From: Clostridia bacterium
GTDB lineage: Bacteria; Bacillota; Clostridia; Christensenellales; CAG-138
DNA: 57,384 nucleotides
Reading direction: 5' to 3'
Assembly: GCA_017428025.1 (NCBI GenBank)
Contig: JAFRRO010000095.1
Span: 1-57,384, forward strand
A program made the translations under genes and the position numbers. Under the pieces are notes generated by a model. It saw only the letters and a program-made list of their open reading frames with translations. It did no database searches and was not told the origin of the DNA. Within the stretch, counting starts at the first letter, position 1. The number at the start of each line of letters is the position of its first letter. Of this stretch, positions 34,438 through 42,293 are shown one piece after another.

Positions 34438-34466
34438 ATTTTACGCCACAACCGCCGTTCTGTCAA
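34438..34466 (-). promoter_or_regulatory. Promoter of the 21-kb glycan import and degradation operon
   Basis: On the minus strand, TTGACA (34466-34461), exactly 17 nt, then TAAAAT (34443-34438). It is the only strong promoter I see for the 14 closely spaced genes ending at 13,189. Confidence 0.88.
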
Positions 34467-34480
34467 ATGCTATTTGCCGA

Positions 34481-35113
34481 TTATTCCGGTTTTTTCGGAA
34501 ATTGTCTTTTGAATGCGCGATCGTAGCAAAAACTGTTCCAGAAGACCAGCGCGCCGGGCACGATGATCCACAAATACGGGAAAAACCACGTCAAAGCCAG
34601 CAGCGCGCCCTGCACGACGGTCTTCAGCGCCCACCAGCCGATCTGCTTTCCCGCAAGAAACGCGGAGATTTTGATCGCGTCGCGTCCGAGCATGTCATCG
34701 TTTTTTGCGAGGATCGGGAACAAAAACGCCCCGACAAACGAGAGCGCCAGCGCCGCGATCGCGCAGACGCCGAGACCGAACTGCGCCCAGACAGCGCCTG
34801 CCGAAGACAGATAGAAATAGAAAACGGTGTTGGCGATCAGCAGAACGATCAGCAGAAGCAGCACCAGCCACGTCGGGGTGACGTGGCGAAACTGCTCCTT
34901 AAATACGCGGAAATACGCCTTGTAGATCGAGCCCTCCTCGCCGCGGATCATCGAAACGCCGATCGTATAAGCCGCAGCCGCAGCCGCGCCGAACGTGACG
35001 AGCGGCAGCGAACAGACAAGACTGATCAGACCGATCAGCAAAAAATCGGTGATTTTCATGAGAAGCGCCATCAGCTTGACACGTTTTTCGGACATGTGCT
35101 TCTTTTTCTTCAC
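34481..35113 (-). CDS. YesL/DUF624-like membrane protein
   Basis: About 210 residues. A GTG start is preferred because AAGGAGG stands 7 nt ahead of it and it forms a GTGA overlap with the upstream gene; the ATG six codons later lacks a ribosome site. Four or more membrane helices are visible (DFLLIGLISLVCSLPLVTFGAAAAAAY; TWLVLLLLIVLLIANTVFYFYL; GLGVCAIAALALSFVGAFLFPIL). The N-terminal pattern MALLMKITDFLLIGL...GAAAAAAYTI and the FK-ALTWFFPY region recall YesL (DUF624), which accompanies ABC and two-component loci for pectin in Bacillus. The biochemical role is unknown. Confidence 0.75.
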   Translation of the reverse strand: MKKKKHMSEKRVKLMALLMKITDFLLIGLISLVCSLPLVTFGAAAAAAYTIGVSMIRGEEGSIYKAYFRVFKEQFRHVTPTWLVLLLLIVLLIANTVFYFYLSSAGAVWAQFGLGVCAIAALALSFVGAFLFPILAKNDDMLGRDAIKISAFLAGKQIGWWALKTVVQGALLALTWFFPYLWIIVPGALVFWNSFCYDRAFKRQFPKKPE

Positions 35114-35649
35114 GACGCGGCCTCCTTCTGTTCCGCAGGCTTCCGCTCGCGGATGATTCCGACGACTGCGGAAATCAGCATCAGGATGTTGACGGCCATG
35201 CCCGCCCAGTTTTGCAGCAGCACGGCATAGGTCAGCCACAGAGCGTTTCCGAACAGCGATGTGACCTTGGTCAGCATCGTCTTTCTTGCATAGAAGCCGA
35301 TCACAAAGATCATACTGCCGAACGCAGGCAGCAGCGAACGCCACAAAAACGTACCGGCGTGGATCCATTCGAGTGCCGGAGAAACCCAGGTCAGCGTCAG
35401 AAAGAGCGCCGGAATCCACTTTGCGTTCGCCCATCTGTACCGGTCACGCAGGGAAAAAACCGCTTCCCGCGTCATGGCGATGACATTGAGCGCCGCGCCG
35501 GTGAACCCTCCCATCAGCAGATAGTTCAGAAACCCCAGCGTATCGGATATGAATTTGAACAGCAGAATGCGATCGCGGCGATTGCTGATATAGATCAGCA
35601 GGTTCTCCGCCACCGCGATATAACCGATGATCTGTGCCGCGATCCGCAT
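35110..35649 (-). CDS. YgjV-like inner membrane protein
   Basis: This 179-residue protein has five or six hydrophobic segments (MRIAAQIIGYIAVAENLLIY; FISDTLGFLNYLLMGGFTGAALNVIAM; WIPALFLTLTWVSPALEW; LLPAFGSMIFVIGFYA; FGNALWLTYAVLLQNWAGMAV). The early GYIA and GGFTGAALNVIAMTREAV blocks resemble the YgjV family, whose function is not established. It is the first gene of a two-gene transcript, divergent from the GH10-like gene, and its -35 element overlaps an operator-like site. Confidence 0.65.
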   Translation of the reverse strand: MRIAAQIIGYIAVAENLLIYISNRRDRILLFKFISDTLGFLNYLLMGGFTGAALNVIAMTREAVFSLRDRYRWANAKWIPALFLTLTWVSPALEWIHAGTFLWRSLLPAFGSMIFVIGFYARKTMLTKVTSLFGNALWLTYAVLLQNWAGMAVNILMLISAVVGIIRERKPAEQKEAAS

Positions 35650-35673
35650 GTTTCGTCCCCCTGTTGCGATTCG

Positions 35674-35702
35674 ATCGTAACACAGCCGGATCAGAAAGTC
35701 AA
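35674..35702 (-). promoter_or_regulatory. Promoter of the YgjV/YesL pair
   Basis: On the minus strand, TTGACT (35702-35697), a 17-nt spacer and the extended -10 TGT-TACGAT (35679-35674). The -35 is embedded in the GGTAAACGATTGACT operator-like site. Confidence 0.75.
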
Positions 35703-35712
35703 TCGTTTACCC
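35699..35712. promoter_or_regulatory. Candidate shared operator in the divergent promoter region
   Basis: TCAATCGTTTACCC; its reverse complement reads GGGTAAACGATTGA. It overlaps the -35 of the minus-strand promoter and lies just upstream of the plus-strand -35, so one bound protein could affect both. Confidence 0.6.
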
Positions 35713-35721
35713 AATCCGTGC

Positions 35722-35749
35722 TTGACAGTTTGACGCGATGCGGTACAAT
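35722..35749 (+). promoter_or_regulatory. Promoter of the GH10-like gene
   Basis: TTGACA (35722-35727), a 16-nt spacer and TACAAT (35744-35749). An operator-like site follows at the start point. Confidence 0.75.
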
Positions 35750-35751
35750 AA

Positions 35752-35765
35752 GAGTAAACGATACC
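35752..35765. promoter_or_regulatory. Candidate operator at the GH10-like start point
   Basis: GAGTAAACGATACC lies 2 nt after the -10 hexamer, in the position that blocks initiation. Its centre is 55 bp from the shared upstream site. Confidence 0.5.
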
Positions 35766-35794
35766 GCATCCGGTCTCTGAGGAGGAGGTTTTCC

Positions 35795-37069
35795 ATGCTG
35801 CGCTATTCATCTTCAGTTCTGAACGACGCCAAACGGCGCATCGAGCAGGTGCGCAAAAAGGATGTCCGCTTTCTGATCACGGAAAACGGCGCGCCTGCGG
35901 AAGGCGCGCATGTCGAAGTGCGTATGAAGAACCACGCCTTCCTGTTCGGCGCGGTCTGTTATGCGCACGGCACCTATGAAACGCCCGCGCAGGAGCAGCG
36001 CTTCACCGACCTGTTCACAAACCTGTTCAACTATACCATGGTGCCGTTTCACTGGAAATGGTACGAGCCCGTGCGCGGACAGTACAAAGAGCCGTACACC
36101 GGCAATCTGGTGCGCTGGGCGCAGGAGAATCATTTGAAGAAAAAGCTGCACGCGCTGATCTGGCACGAACTCTGCCCCGACTGGGTGACGGACGAAACCG
36201 TGCAGGACGAATATGTGCGGCGCATCTCGCACCTGATGGAAGCCTACGGAAACGACTTCGATTTCTTCGACCTCGCCAACGAAACGACGGTCAACGACCG
36301 GTTCGACAATCCCGTCTCCCGCTGGGTGCGACGCATCGGACCGATCGAAATGATGCGGTTCGGCACGAAGCTCGTGCGGTCGTTCCGTCCCGATGCAACG
36401 CTGTTGTTCGGCGACTGGAACGTGCATAAGGAGGAATATTTCGATTTTCTCGGTCAGATGCGCGACGCAGGCGTCGACATCGACATCATCGGGATGCAGA
36501 GTCACATGCAGCGCGATCTCTGGACGGCCGAGGAAACGATGCGCGTGATCGAACGCGCGGCGGGCTACGGCTTTCCGATCCACTTCCCCGAATGCTCGAT
36601 CTGCAGCGGCACACCGATCGGTGAACTGCGCTACGACAGCGACGGAACGGTCAACCGCTTCTTTGAGAACGAGGAATGGGCGCAGTGGCAGGCGGATTTC
36701 GCCTCCGATTTCTATACGCTCGTGTTCAGCGAACCGGCGGTCGAGGCGCTTTCCTGGTTTGACTTCACCGACCATCGCTGGCTCGGCGCGCCGGGCGGCG
36801 TGATCGACGACGACATGAATCCGAAGCCGGTGTATCGCACGCTTTACGATCTCATCCATCGGCAGTGGCACACCGACGCCGATCTGATCACCTCATCTGA
36901 AGGCAGAGCCGATGCACGTCTGTTCTGCGGCGACTATGAGATCACCGTCGCAAAGGACGGCCGCAAACACACCTTCGCCTGCACGCTTTCGCGCGAACAT
37001 TTCTACGCGGGCGGCGGAAGCTTTGAATTCCGATTCGATCTTGTCGATTCGAAACAGGAAGCCTTATAA
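35795..37069 (+). CDS. Intracellular GH10-like endo-xylanase family protein
   Basis: This 424-residue protein starts MLRYSSSVLNDAKRRIEQ behind GAGGAGGAGG; an earlier in-frame ATG is inconsistent with the promoter. The GH10 barrel order is recognisable: FNYTMVPFHWKWYEPVRGQY, LHALIWHELCPDWV, FFDLANETTVNDRF (acid/base Glu163), GIDIIGMQSHMQRDLW-type block, and FPIHFPECSICS (nucleophile Glu266). Typical GH10 enzymes read WDVVNE and ITELD, so both catalytic motifs are altered, although the glutamates remain. An N-terminal sandwich (about 1-55) and a C-terminal tail extend it. The absence of a signal peptide suggests action on imported xylo- or related oligosaccharides. Confidence 0.85.
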   Translation: MLRYSSSVLNDAKRRIEQVRKKDVRFLITENGAPAEGAHVEVRMKNHAFLFGAVCYAHGTYETPAQEQRFTDLFTNLFNYTMVPFHWKWYEPVRGQYKEPYTGNLVRWAQENHLKKKLHALIWHELCPDWVTDETVQDEYVRRISHLMEAYGNDFDFFDLANETTVNDRFDNPVSRWVRRIGPIEMMRFGTKLVRSFRPDATLLFGDWNVHKEEYFDFLGQMRDAGVDIDIIGMQSHMQRDLWTAEETMRVIERAAGYGFPIHFPECSICSGTPIGELRYDSDGTVNRFFENEEWAQWQADFASDFYTLVFSEPAVEALSWFDFTDHRWLGAPGGVIDDDMNPKPVYRTLYDLIHRQWHTDADLITSSEGRADARLFCGDYEITVAKDGRKHTFACTLSREHFYAGGGSFEFRFDLVDSKQEAL

Positions 37070-37136
37070 CGCAATTCTTTTCATACTTACAGACGCCGCA
37101 AAAAGACCGTTGGCATCCTTTCGATCGGACGGAAAC

Positions 37137-37170
37137 AAAGAAGATTCCCTCGCGGGAATCTTCTTTTGGG
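37137..37170. terminator. Bidirectional intrinsic terminator
   Basis: A perfect 13-bp stem, AAAGAAGATTCCC / GGGAATCTTCTTT, with loop TCGC and a T-rich tail in both directions. It separates the convergent GH10-like and GltS-like genes. Confidence 0.85.
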
Positions 37171-37174
37171 TTGT

Positions 37175-38617
37175 TTATTCGGGTTTCTTTTTTCTGCCCT
37201 TGACGACGAGCAGGAACACCAGAAGCAGCGCAAGGTAGATGAACAGCAGTCCGAGCGTGATCCAGGTGAGCGCCAGCGTCTGCGGCGCAAGACCGATCAA
37301 CAGCAGCATCGGCGCGCCGAACACGATTGCGAACGCGCTGCCGGTCAGCAGGTTGTTTGCCGCGGGCGTTTCGAAGCTCGGATCGATCTCGCGGAGCAGC
37401 ATGACGCCGGAACTGATCGTGCCGGTCATCATGCCGTACATCGAAACGAACGCTTCCTCGCGATAGGTCGGGTAGATCTTCTTCGAAAGCCATCTGAGCC
37501 AGAAGAACGTCGCGACGCCGCCCGCAACCGCCAGCAGCACGAACGGCACCCAGAGACCGGAAAGGTCCTCGATGTTGATGCTCGCGATGCCGCAGACGAT
37601 CATGATATCGAACGCAAGCCCCGAAATGCGGGACAGCAGATAGTTGTTCTGATACTGGCGCGTCATCGCCTTCGCCTTGCGGAATGCGCCCAGCACCTTG
37701 CGCGTGATCATCGCAAGCAGCGTGCCGATGATGAAGTTAAAGCCCCACAGCAGCGGCGAAACGGTCTTCGCGATGCCCGGCGCAAAGCGGGTGAGCAGCG
37801 AATCGACGCCGTAGGAGAGCAGGAACGTCAGAAGATACACAAGCAGCACCAGCGCCGCCTGCACGGAGAACTTGTCGAGCGATTCCGCGATCGGGATCTC
37901 GTTCTCGTCCTGGAAGTCCGCAACCGTCACGACCGAACCGGAGAGGTCCTCGTGCGCGGCACGCTCGCGCTTTTGTTTTCTCGCAAGCACGTTGATATAG
38001 ATGACGCCGACGATACAGGCGCACAGATACCCCGCCGCGGCGATCGCCAGTCCGAACGAGCGTCCGCCCGCGAGACCGTTTTCCATCGCCTCGAAGGAAC
38101 TGCCGATGTTGTTCGCCTGTCCGGGGCCCTGTCCGTAGCCCATCGGCAGCAGGATGCCGCTTGCCGCAAACACCGTGGACTGCGCGCGATAGAACACGTA
38201 GTACAGCAGAAGCGTGATCGCAAGACCGGCGATGCCCTGCACGAGATACGTCGAAACGATCAGCGCGCCGGACTTCGGCGCGACCAGCGCGCCCTTCGCG
38301 TTCTCATCCTTCTTGGTCACGCGCAGCGACAGCGCGATAAAGCCGATCGCGATGCCGTGATAGGTCAGCATCTCGAGGATCGTCGTATCGAACGGGTTGT
38401 ACGGAAGCTTTTCGAGCGTCTCCGCCTTGAAGATCCACAAGCCTGCGGTACGCAGAATCAAAAACAGAAAACCGGCCAGTACCGCCGTCGGCATCAGCGA
38501 TTTTTTGAAGAACGGCACCTTGCGGCGCAGTACGTTCGCCAGCAGCAGAAACAGCGCGATGAGGCCGATCTGGATGATGACATTCCAAAGCCCCGTGTTC
38601 GATGCGGAGAAGTTCAT
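37175..38617 (-). CDS. GltS-like sodium/glutamate symporter family permease
   Basis: This 480-residue membrane protein has the start MNFSASNTGLWNVI, chosen because it forms an ATGA overlap with the acyltransferase gene. Around ten hydrophobic segments are present, in two halves joined by a charged cytoplasmic loop (about 215-255, RKQKRERAAHEDL). The re-entrant-like motifs GYGQGPGQANNIGSSFE and MMTGTISSGVMLLREIDP recall the GltS family, which imports glutamate with sodium. The motif match is partial (GltS has GHGTAGAW-type loops), so substrate is uncertain; another organic anion is possible. Confidence 0.65.
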   Translation of the reverse strand: MNFSASNTGLWNVIIQIGLIALFLLLANVLRRKVPFFKKSLMPTAVLAGFLFLILRTAGLWIFKAETLEKLPYNPFDTTILEMLTYHGIAIGFIALSLRVTKKDENAKGALVAPKSGALIVSTYLVQGIAGLAITLLLYYVFYRAQSTVFAASGILLPMGYGQGPGQANNIGSSFEAMENGLAGGRSFGLAIAAAGYLCACIVGVIYINVLARKQKRERAAHEDLSGSVVTVADFQDENEIPIAESLDKFSVQAALVLLVYLLTFLLSYGVDSLLTRFAPGIAKTVSPLLWGFNFIIGTLLAMITRKVLGAFRKAKAMTRQYQNNYLLSRISGLAFDIMIVCGIASINIEDLSGLWVPFVLLAVAGGVATFFWLRWLSKKIYPTYREEAFVSMYGMMTGTISSGVMLLREIDPSFETPAANNLLTGSAFAIVFGAPMLLLIGLAPQTLALTWITLGLLFIYLALLLVFLLVVKGRKKKPE

Positions 38618-39771
38618 AGTGTGGGTACTCCTTTCCAAATGCGGTACAGCAACATATACTTACGGCTGTTCAGGGCGTCCCCGCCCTTTGCCTGATAATG
38701 CGCGTCATGCGTCGAAAAGACGAGCAGGTTTCGCCGCACCAGCTCCATGTTCGCGATCTCCGAGAGCGCGAACGACCGGTCGCCGATCGAAAACGTTTCG
38801 CGCGTCATGCGCATCGTGCCGGACGTCAGCGCCTTTCTGCGGTGCGCGTCGTCGTTCTCCCAGAGCGTCACGCCCTCGTCACAAAACGCAAAGTCCGGCT
38901 TGTCCGTCGCCGCGTTCAGCCATCCGGTCTGCAGCCGGTCCCATTCGGGAAGCGTCGTAAACGGCATGCCGTGCAGCGCGTAGTGCGCGTCGATCGAAGC
39001 GTTCAACCCGCAGCCGCAGGTAATCCGGTCGCCCGCGGTTTTCAGCGTGCCGATGCCGTGACACTTCGGACAGAGGAAGAACGCGCTTTCCAAAAGCTCC
39101 GCGCGACGGCGGCTTTTGTACGAAACGGGATGCTCCCTGATCCGCGCGTAGGCGTTTTCGTTGAGGTCCTCCTCGATGTGCGCGTTGATCTCGTCGTCGC
39201 GCATCGCCCTGAGCGCGTCCGGCGAATAAACATGTACGACGTGCCCGTAAAAATCACCTCTGCGGATGCCCTTGCCCCAGCGCGGCAGCGTGAAGAACCC
39301 GCCCTCGAACCGGTAGGTCACCAGCGCGCATTTCGCCGAGCGGGCGAGCTTGCCGATCGTCGGCAGAAACGGGGAGTTTGTTCCGTCGTACGAGCAGGTG
39401 CCCTCCGGAAAGACGGCGACGTTCAGCCCCGCTTTCAGCGTCGCAAGCATCTCCTTGACGGTCTTGACCGCAGAATCGCCCTTGCGCCGCACGATCGGAT
39501 CGTAGAGGAAGCGCAGGATCTTCGAGCCGATCCCCTTCTGCATCAGGTGTTCGCTCGCGACGATATAGAGCATATGCTTCTTGAGCGCCATCGCAAGCAG
39601 AACCGGATCCGCCGCGGTCACATGGTTGGCGACGAGCAGAAACGGTCCTTCGATCGGTTCCTCTTTCGGACAGCGGAAGGCATAGAGCCAACGCAGAAAC
39701 GGTCCCGCGATCGTGGCAAGCACGGCGTGGGTACGTTTTTGAAAGCGACAGCGTTTGATCCGGGTTTCCAT
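38614..39771 (-). CDS. PlsC-like acyltransferase with C-terminal zinc-ribbon extension
   Basis: About 385 residues starting METRIKRCRF. Of three clustered ATGs this one has AGAGG 6 nt ahead and a leader of about 20 nt. The lysophospholipid acyltransferase motifs are LVANHVTAADP (His50, Asp55) and VAVFPEGTCS. After the usual domain of roughly 210 residues comes FLCPKCHGIGTLKTAGDRITCGCG, a four-cysteine ribbon, and a further 130-residue beta-rich tail unlike normal PlsC. It should acylate lysophosphatidate or a related lipid at the membrane face. The tail's role is unknown. Confidence 0.83.
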   Translation of the reverse strand: METRIKRCRFQKRTHAVLATIAGPFLRWLYAFRCPKEEPIEGPFLLVANHVTAADPVLLAMALKKHMLYIVASEHLMQKGIGSKILRFLYDPIVRRKGDSAVKTVKEMLATLKAGLNVAVFPEGTCSYDGTNSPFLPTIGKLARSAKCALVTYRFEGGFFTLPRWGKGIRRGDFYGHVVHVYSPDALRAMRDDEINAHIEEDLNENAYARIREHPVSYKSRRRAELLESAFFLCPKCHGIGTLKTAGDRITCGCGLNASIDAHYALHGMPFTTLPEWDRLQTGWLNAATDKPDFAFCDEGVTLWENDDAHRRKALTSGTMRMTRETFSIGDRSFALSEIANMELVRRNLLVFSTHDAHYQAKGGDALNSRKYMLLYRIWKGVPTL

Positions 39772-39798
39772 AGGCATCCTCTGCATGGGGTTTTATAT

Positions 39799-39828
39799 AT
39801 TATAACAGATTCCGCGCAAAAGAGACAA
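39799..39828 (-). promoter_or_regulatory. Promoter of the acyltransferase-permease pair
   Basis: On the minus strand, TTGTCT (39828-39823), an 18-nt spacer and extended -10 TGT-TATAAT (39804-39799). Confidence 0.65.
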
Positions 39829-39845
39829 GAATTTTCTGTAAAGAG

Positions 39846-39880
39846 TGAAAAACCTCCCCGTCAGCCGCTGTCGGGGAGGG
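39846..39880 (-). terminator. Intrinsic terminator of the DegV gene
   Basis: On the minus strand, CCTCCCCG pairs with CGGGGAGG around an 11-nt loop and is followed by TTTTT. Confidence 0.8.
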
Positions 39881-39935
39881 GATGCGGCGGTTTGCCGCAA
39901 AAAACGAAATTGTCCCGCTGCGGCAGCCCGAACGG

Positions 39936-40817
39936 TTACCGCTCCTTGCCGAAGAAGTACACCGCGACGGTGCCGGGACCGGAGTGACAGCCGATCGTCG
40001 TGCCGATCATGTAGACCTCGATCTCGCCGTCGATGTGCGGGAAGCGTTCTTCGACCTGCCGTTTGACCTCGAGCGCGTCCTCGAGACAGTCGGAATGTGA
40101 GATGAAGCAGCGTCCGCAGTACGCTTCGCCGCCGTCGGCAAGCTCCGCCATCTGATCGACGAGCGCACGCAGCGCGCGCTTCTTGGTGCGCACGCGCGAA
40201 TACACGGCGAGGTGTCCCGGATGGTCCATGCGCATGACGGGGCAGATGTTGAACAGGTTGCCGATCTTGCCCGCCGCAGGCGAAATGCGTCCGCCGCGCA
40301 CGTAATAGGTCAGCGTCGTCGAGCAGAACAGATGGTGGATGCGCAGACGGTTCTGCATCGACCAGTCGAACAGCTCGTCGATCGTCTTGCCCTCGGCGCG
40401 CAGTCGGGAAAGCGTTTCCATCTGCAGACCGTAGCCGGACGACGCGCCGCGCGAGTCGACGATCAGAAGCTTGCGGTCCGGAAACCGTTCCTTCAGAAGA
40501 TCCGCCGCGGCAAGCGCGGACTGATAGGTGCTGGAAAGCCCGCTCGAAAGCGTGACGTGCAGCACATCCTTGCCCTGCTCCAGAAACTTCGTGAAATAGT
40601 CGGCGTAGTCCGCGGTGTTGATCAGGCTGGTGACGCCGTTCTCGCCCTTGCGGATGCGGTCGTAAAACTCGCTGTACGGCATCGTTTTGCCGAGGTCGTC
40701 CCGATACGCAACGCCGTTGAGCGTATAGGTGTTGCAGATGTAATGCACATCGAGTTCACGCAGTTTTTCTTCCGTCATATCGGCGGTCGAGCAGCAGCTC
40801 AGAATATAATCGCTCAT
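39936..40817 (-). CDS. DegV-family fatty-acid-binding protein (FakB-like)
   Basis: This 293-residue protein shows the DegV fold: an N-terminal domain with ILSCCSTADMTEEKL and GENGVTSLINTADY, the HVTLSSGLSSTYQSA block (serines that bind the fatty acid carboxylate in FakB), and a C-terminal domain with YVRGGRISPAAGKIGNLFNICPVMRM and the arginine-rich loop. FakB proteins present exogenous fatty acids to FakA for phosphorylation. It is a single-gene transcript with its own promoter and terminator, next to a PlsC-like gene, so lipid metabolism links the two. Confidence 0.92.
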   Translation of the reverse strand: MSDYILSCCSTADMTEEKLRELDVHYICNTYTLNGVAYRDDLGKTMPYSEFYDRIRKGENGVTSLINTADYADYFTKFLEQGKDVLHVTLSSGLSSTYQSALAAADLLKERFPDRKLLIVDSRGASSGYGLQMETLSRLRAEGKTIDELFDWSMQNRLRIHHLFCSTTLTYYVRGGRISPAAGKIGNLFNICPVMRMDHPGHLAVYSRVRTKKRALRALVDQMAELADGGEAYCGRCFISHSDCLEDALEVKRQVEERFPHIDGEIEVYMIGTTIGCHSGPGTVAVYFFGKER

Positions 40818-40858
40818 ATCGTTCTCCCTGTCAGCCGTGTAGGCATATTTCTGAAATT

Positions 40859-40887
40859 ATCATATCCGCAAAACCGTCGGAATCCAA
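40859..40887 (-). promoter_or_regulatory. Promoter of the DegV gene
   Basis: On the minus strand, TTGGAT (40887-40882), a 17-nt spacer and TATGAT (40864-40859). Confidence 0.75.
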
Positions 40888-40918
40888 CCTACCGGATGGG
40901 AAACGCGCTCTACCGAAC

Positions 40919-40962
40919 GAAAAACGCACGGTAGAATTCGGAAAACCGACTCTACCGTGCGT
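40919..40962 (-). terminator. Intrinsic terminator of the SPFH-TPM operon
   Basis: On the minus strand, a perfect 12-bp stem, ACGCACGGTAGA / TCTACCGTGCGT, with a 15-nt loop and TTTTT. It lies 26 nt after the TPM gene stop. Confidence 0.88.
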
Positions 40963-40988
40963 GGAATTGCCCGAAATCGGGGCGTTTT

Positions 40989-42293
40989 TCAGAACTTGCC
41001 GGAATGCCCGCCGTGCGTGCCGCCCGACGACGAGGTGTGCGTCGAGCTGCCGCCGCCGAATCCTCCGCCGCCGCTTGAGCGCTCCGGCTCGACATGGACC
41101 GAGCGCGAGGTGTGCGTGCCGAGCAGCAGGTCGGTGTTCTGAGTCAGATGGAAGGAGTCGCGCGTCAGGTATTCGTCCGCGTTCTTCTTCTCGTATACGA
41201 CGGTGAGCTGCCGCTTCATCGCGTTGACCGGAATGAATGCAAGCAGCAGACCGGCGATCGCGGCGATCGCCACGGCAACGCCGTTGAGATAGTATCCGAC
41301 GTCGTACGGCTTGCCCTTGCGCGCCGTATTCAGCAGCCAGTCGCAGCGGTCCGCATACGCGTTGAACGCCTCGTACCAGCGGTTGTCGCGCAGATACGGC
41401 AGGAACGCCGCTTCGAGATCGGTCTGGATGCCGTAATCGGTGAACGCCTTGATGCCGTAGCCGCTGGTGCTGACCGCAAAGTCGCGGTCCTCCGTCGAGA
41501 GCAGCAGCAGGATGCCGTCGCCGTTGATCGTCGTGCCGTTCTCGTCGGGCACGGCGCCGTAGCCGTAGCCGTTATAGTCGAAGAAGTCGTCCGCGTATTC
41601 CTCCGCCGTTTTATAGCCGAGGGACGGAACGGTCGCCACGATGACGTCGCAGCGGTATTTCTCGCCGATCTCCGCAAGGCGTCCGGACAGCGCGGTGACC
41701 TGTTCGGCGGTCAGAAGTCCCGCCGAATCGACCACGGTCAGCTTGCCGTCCTTCGTGTACGACACCGGCGGCATCTGTGTGGGTGCCGGCGTGGGCTCCT
41801 CGGTCGGTTCGGACGTCGGTTCCTCGGTCGCCGTCACGACGCCTGCAGCGAAGTATTCCTCCAGCATCTCATCCGCGGCGTCCAGGTATGCGCGCACCTT
41901 GCCCTCGTTGTCGCCGGTGATCGAAGCGAACGCCGTCCAGAGCGCATCCTTTGCGCTTTCGGTGAAGATCTTCCCGGCCGTCTCGCCCTTTGCATAGAAG
42001 TAGTAGAGCGTGTCGTTCAGACCGAGGATGATCGCGTCCGACTCTGCGACGTTCGTAACCGCATAGTCCTTGGTGAAGCCGATCAGATCGGTCGCCGCCT
42101 TCATATAGAAGAAGTAAACCGCGACGCCGCGTTCCTGACCGATCTCCTCCGCGCGGGCATTCAGCCGTTCGGTCGCCTCACTGCTGAACAGATACGTATC
42201 GGTCGCGATATACGCGCTGTCGTCCGCGCGCGCGGAGAACAGCGGGCAGAGCAGCAGAATCGCGATCAGAAGCAGAGACAGTGTACGTTTCAT
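40989..42293 (-). CDS. TPM-domain membrane protein
   Basis: This 434-residue protein starts MKRTLSLLLIAILLLCPLFSARADD, a cleavable signal peptide; the ATG overlaps the upstream stop as ATGA. A TPM-like segment (about 25-150) is followed by a Pro/Thr/Glu linker (about 155-185) and a clear TPM domain (VVDSAGLLTAEQVTALSGRL; VIVATVPSLGYKTAEEYADDF; DGILLLLSTEDRDFAVSTSG). A membrane helix (VAVAIAAIAGLLLAFIPV) then leads to a cytoplasmic tail ending in Gly/Ser/His-rich repeats. TPM proteins take part in membrane protein quality control or have phosphatase-like activity; the exact role here is unknown. It is the last gene of a four-gene operon. Confidence 0.85.
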   Translation of the reverse strand: MKRTLSLLLIAILLLCPLFSARADDSAYIATDTYLFSSEATERLNARAEEIGQERGVAVYFFYMKAATDLIGFTKDYAVTNVAESDAIILGLNDTLYYFYAKGETAGKIFTESAKDALWTAFASITGDNEGKVRAYLDAADEMLEEYFAAGVVTATEEPTSEPTEEPTPAPTQMPPVSYTKDGKLTVVDSAGLLTAEQVTALSGRLAEIGEKYRCDVIVATVPSLGYKTAEEYADDFFDYNGYGYGAVPDENGTTINGDGILLLLSTEDRDFAVSTSGYGIKAFTDYGIQTDLEAAFLPYLRDNRWYEAFNAYADRCDWLLNTARKGKPYDVGYYLNGVAVAIAAIAGLLLAFIPVNAMKRQLTVVYEKKNADEYLTRDSFHLTQNTDLLLGTHTSRSVHVEPERSSGGGGFGGGSSTHTSSSGGTHGGHSGKF

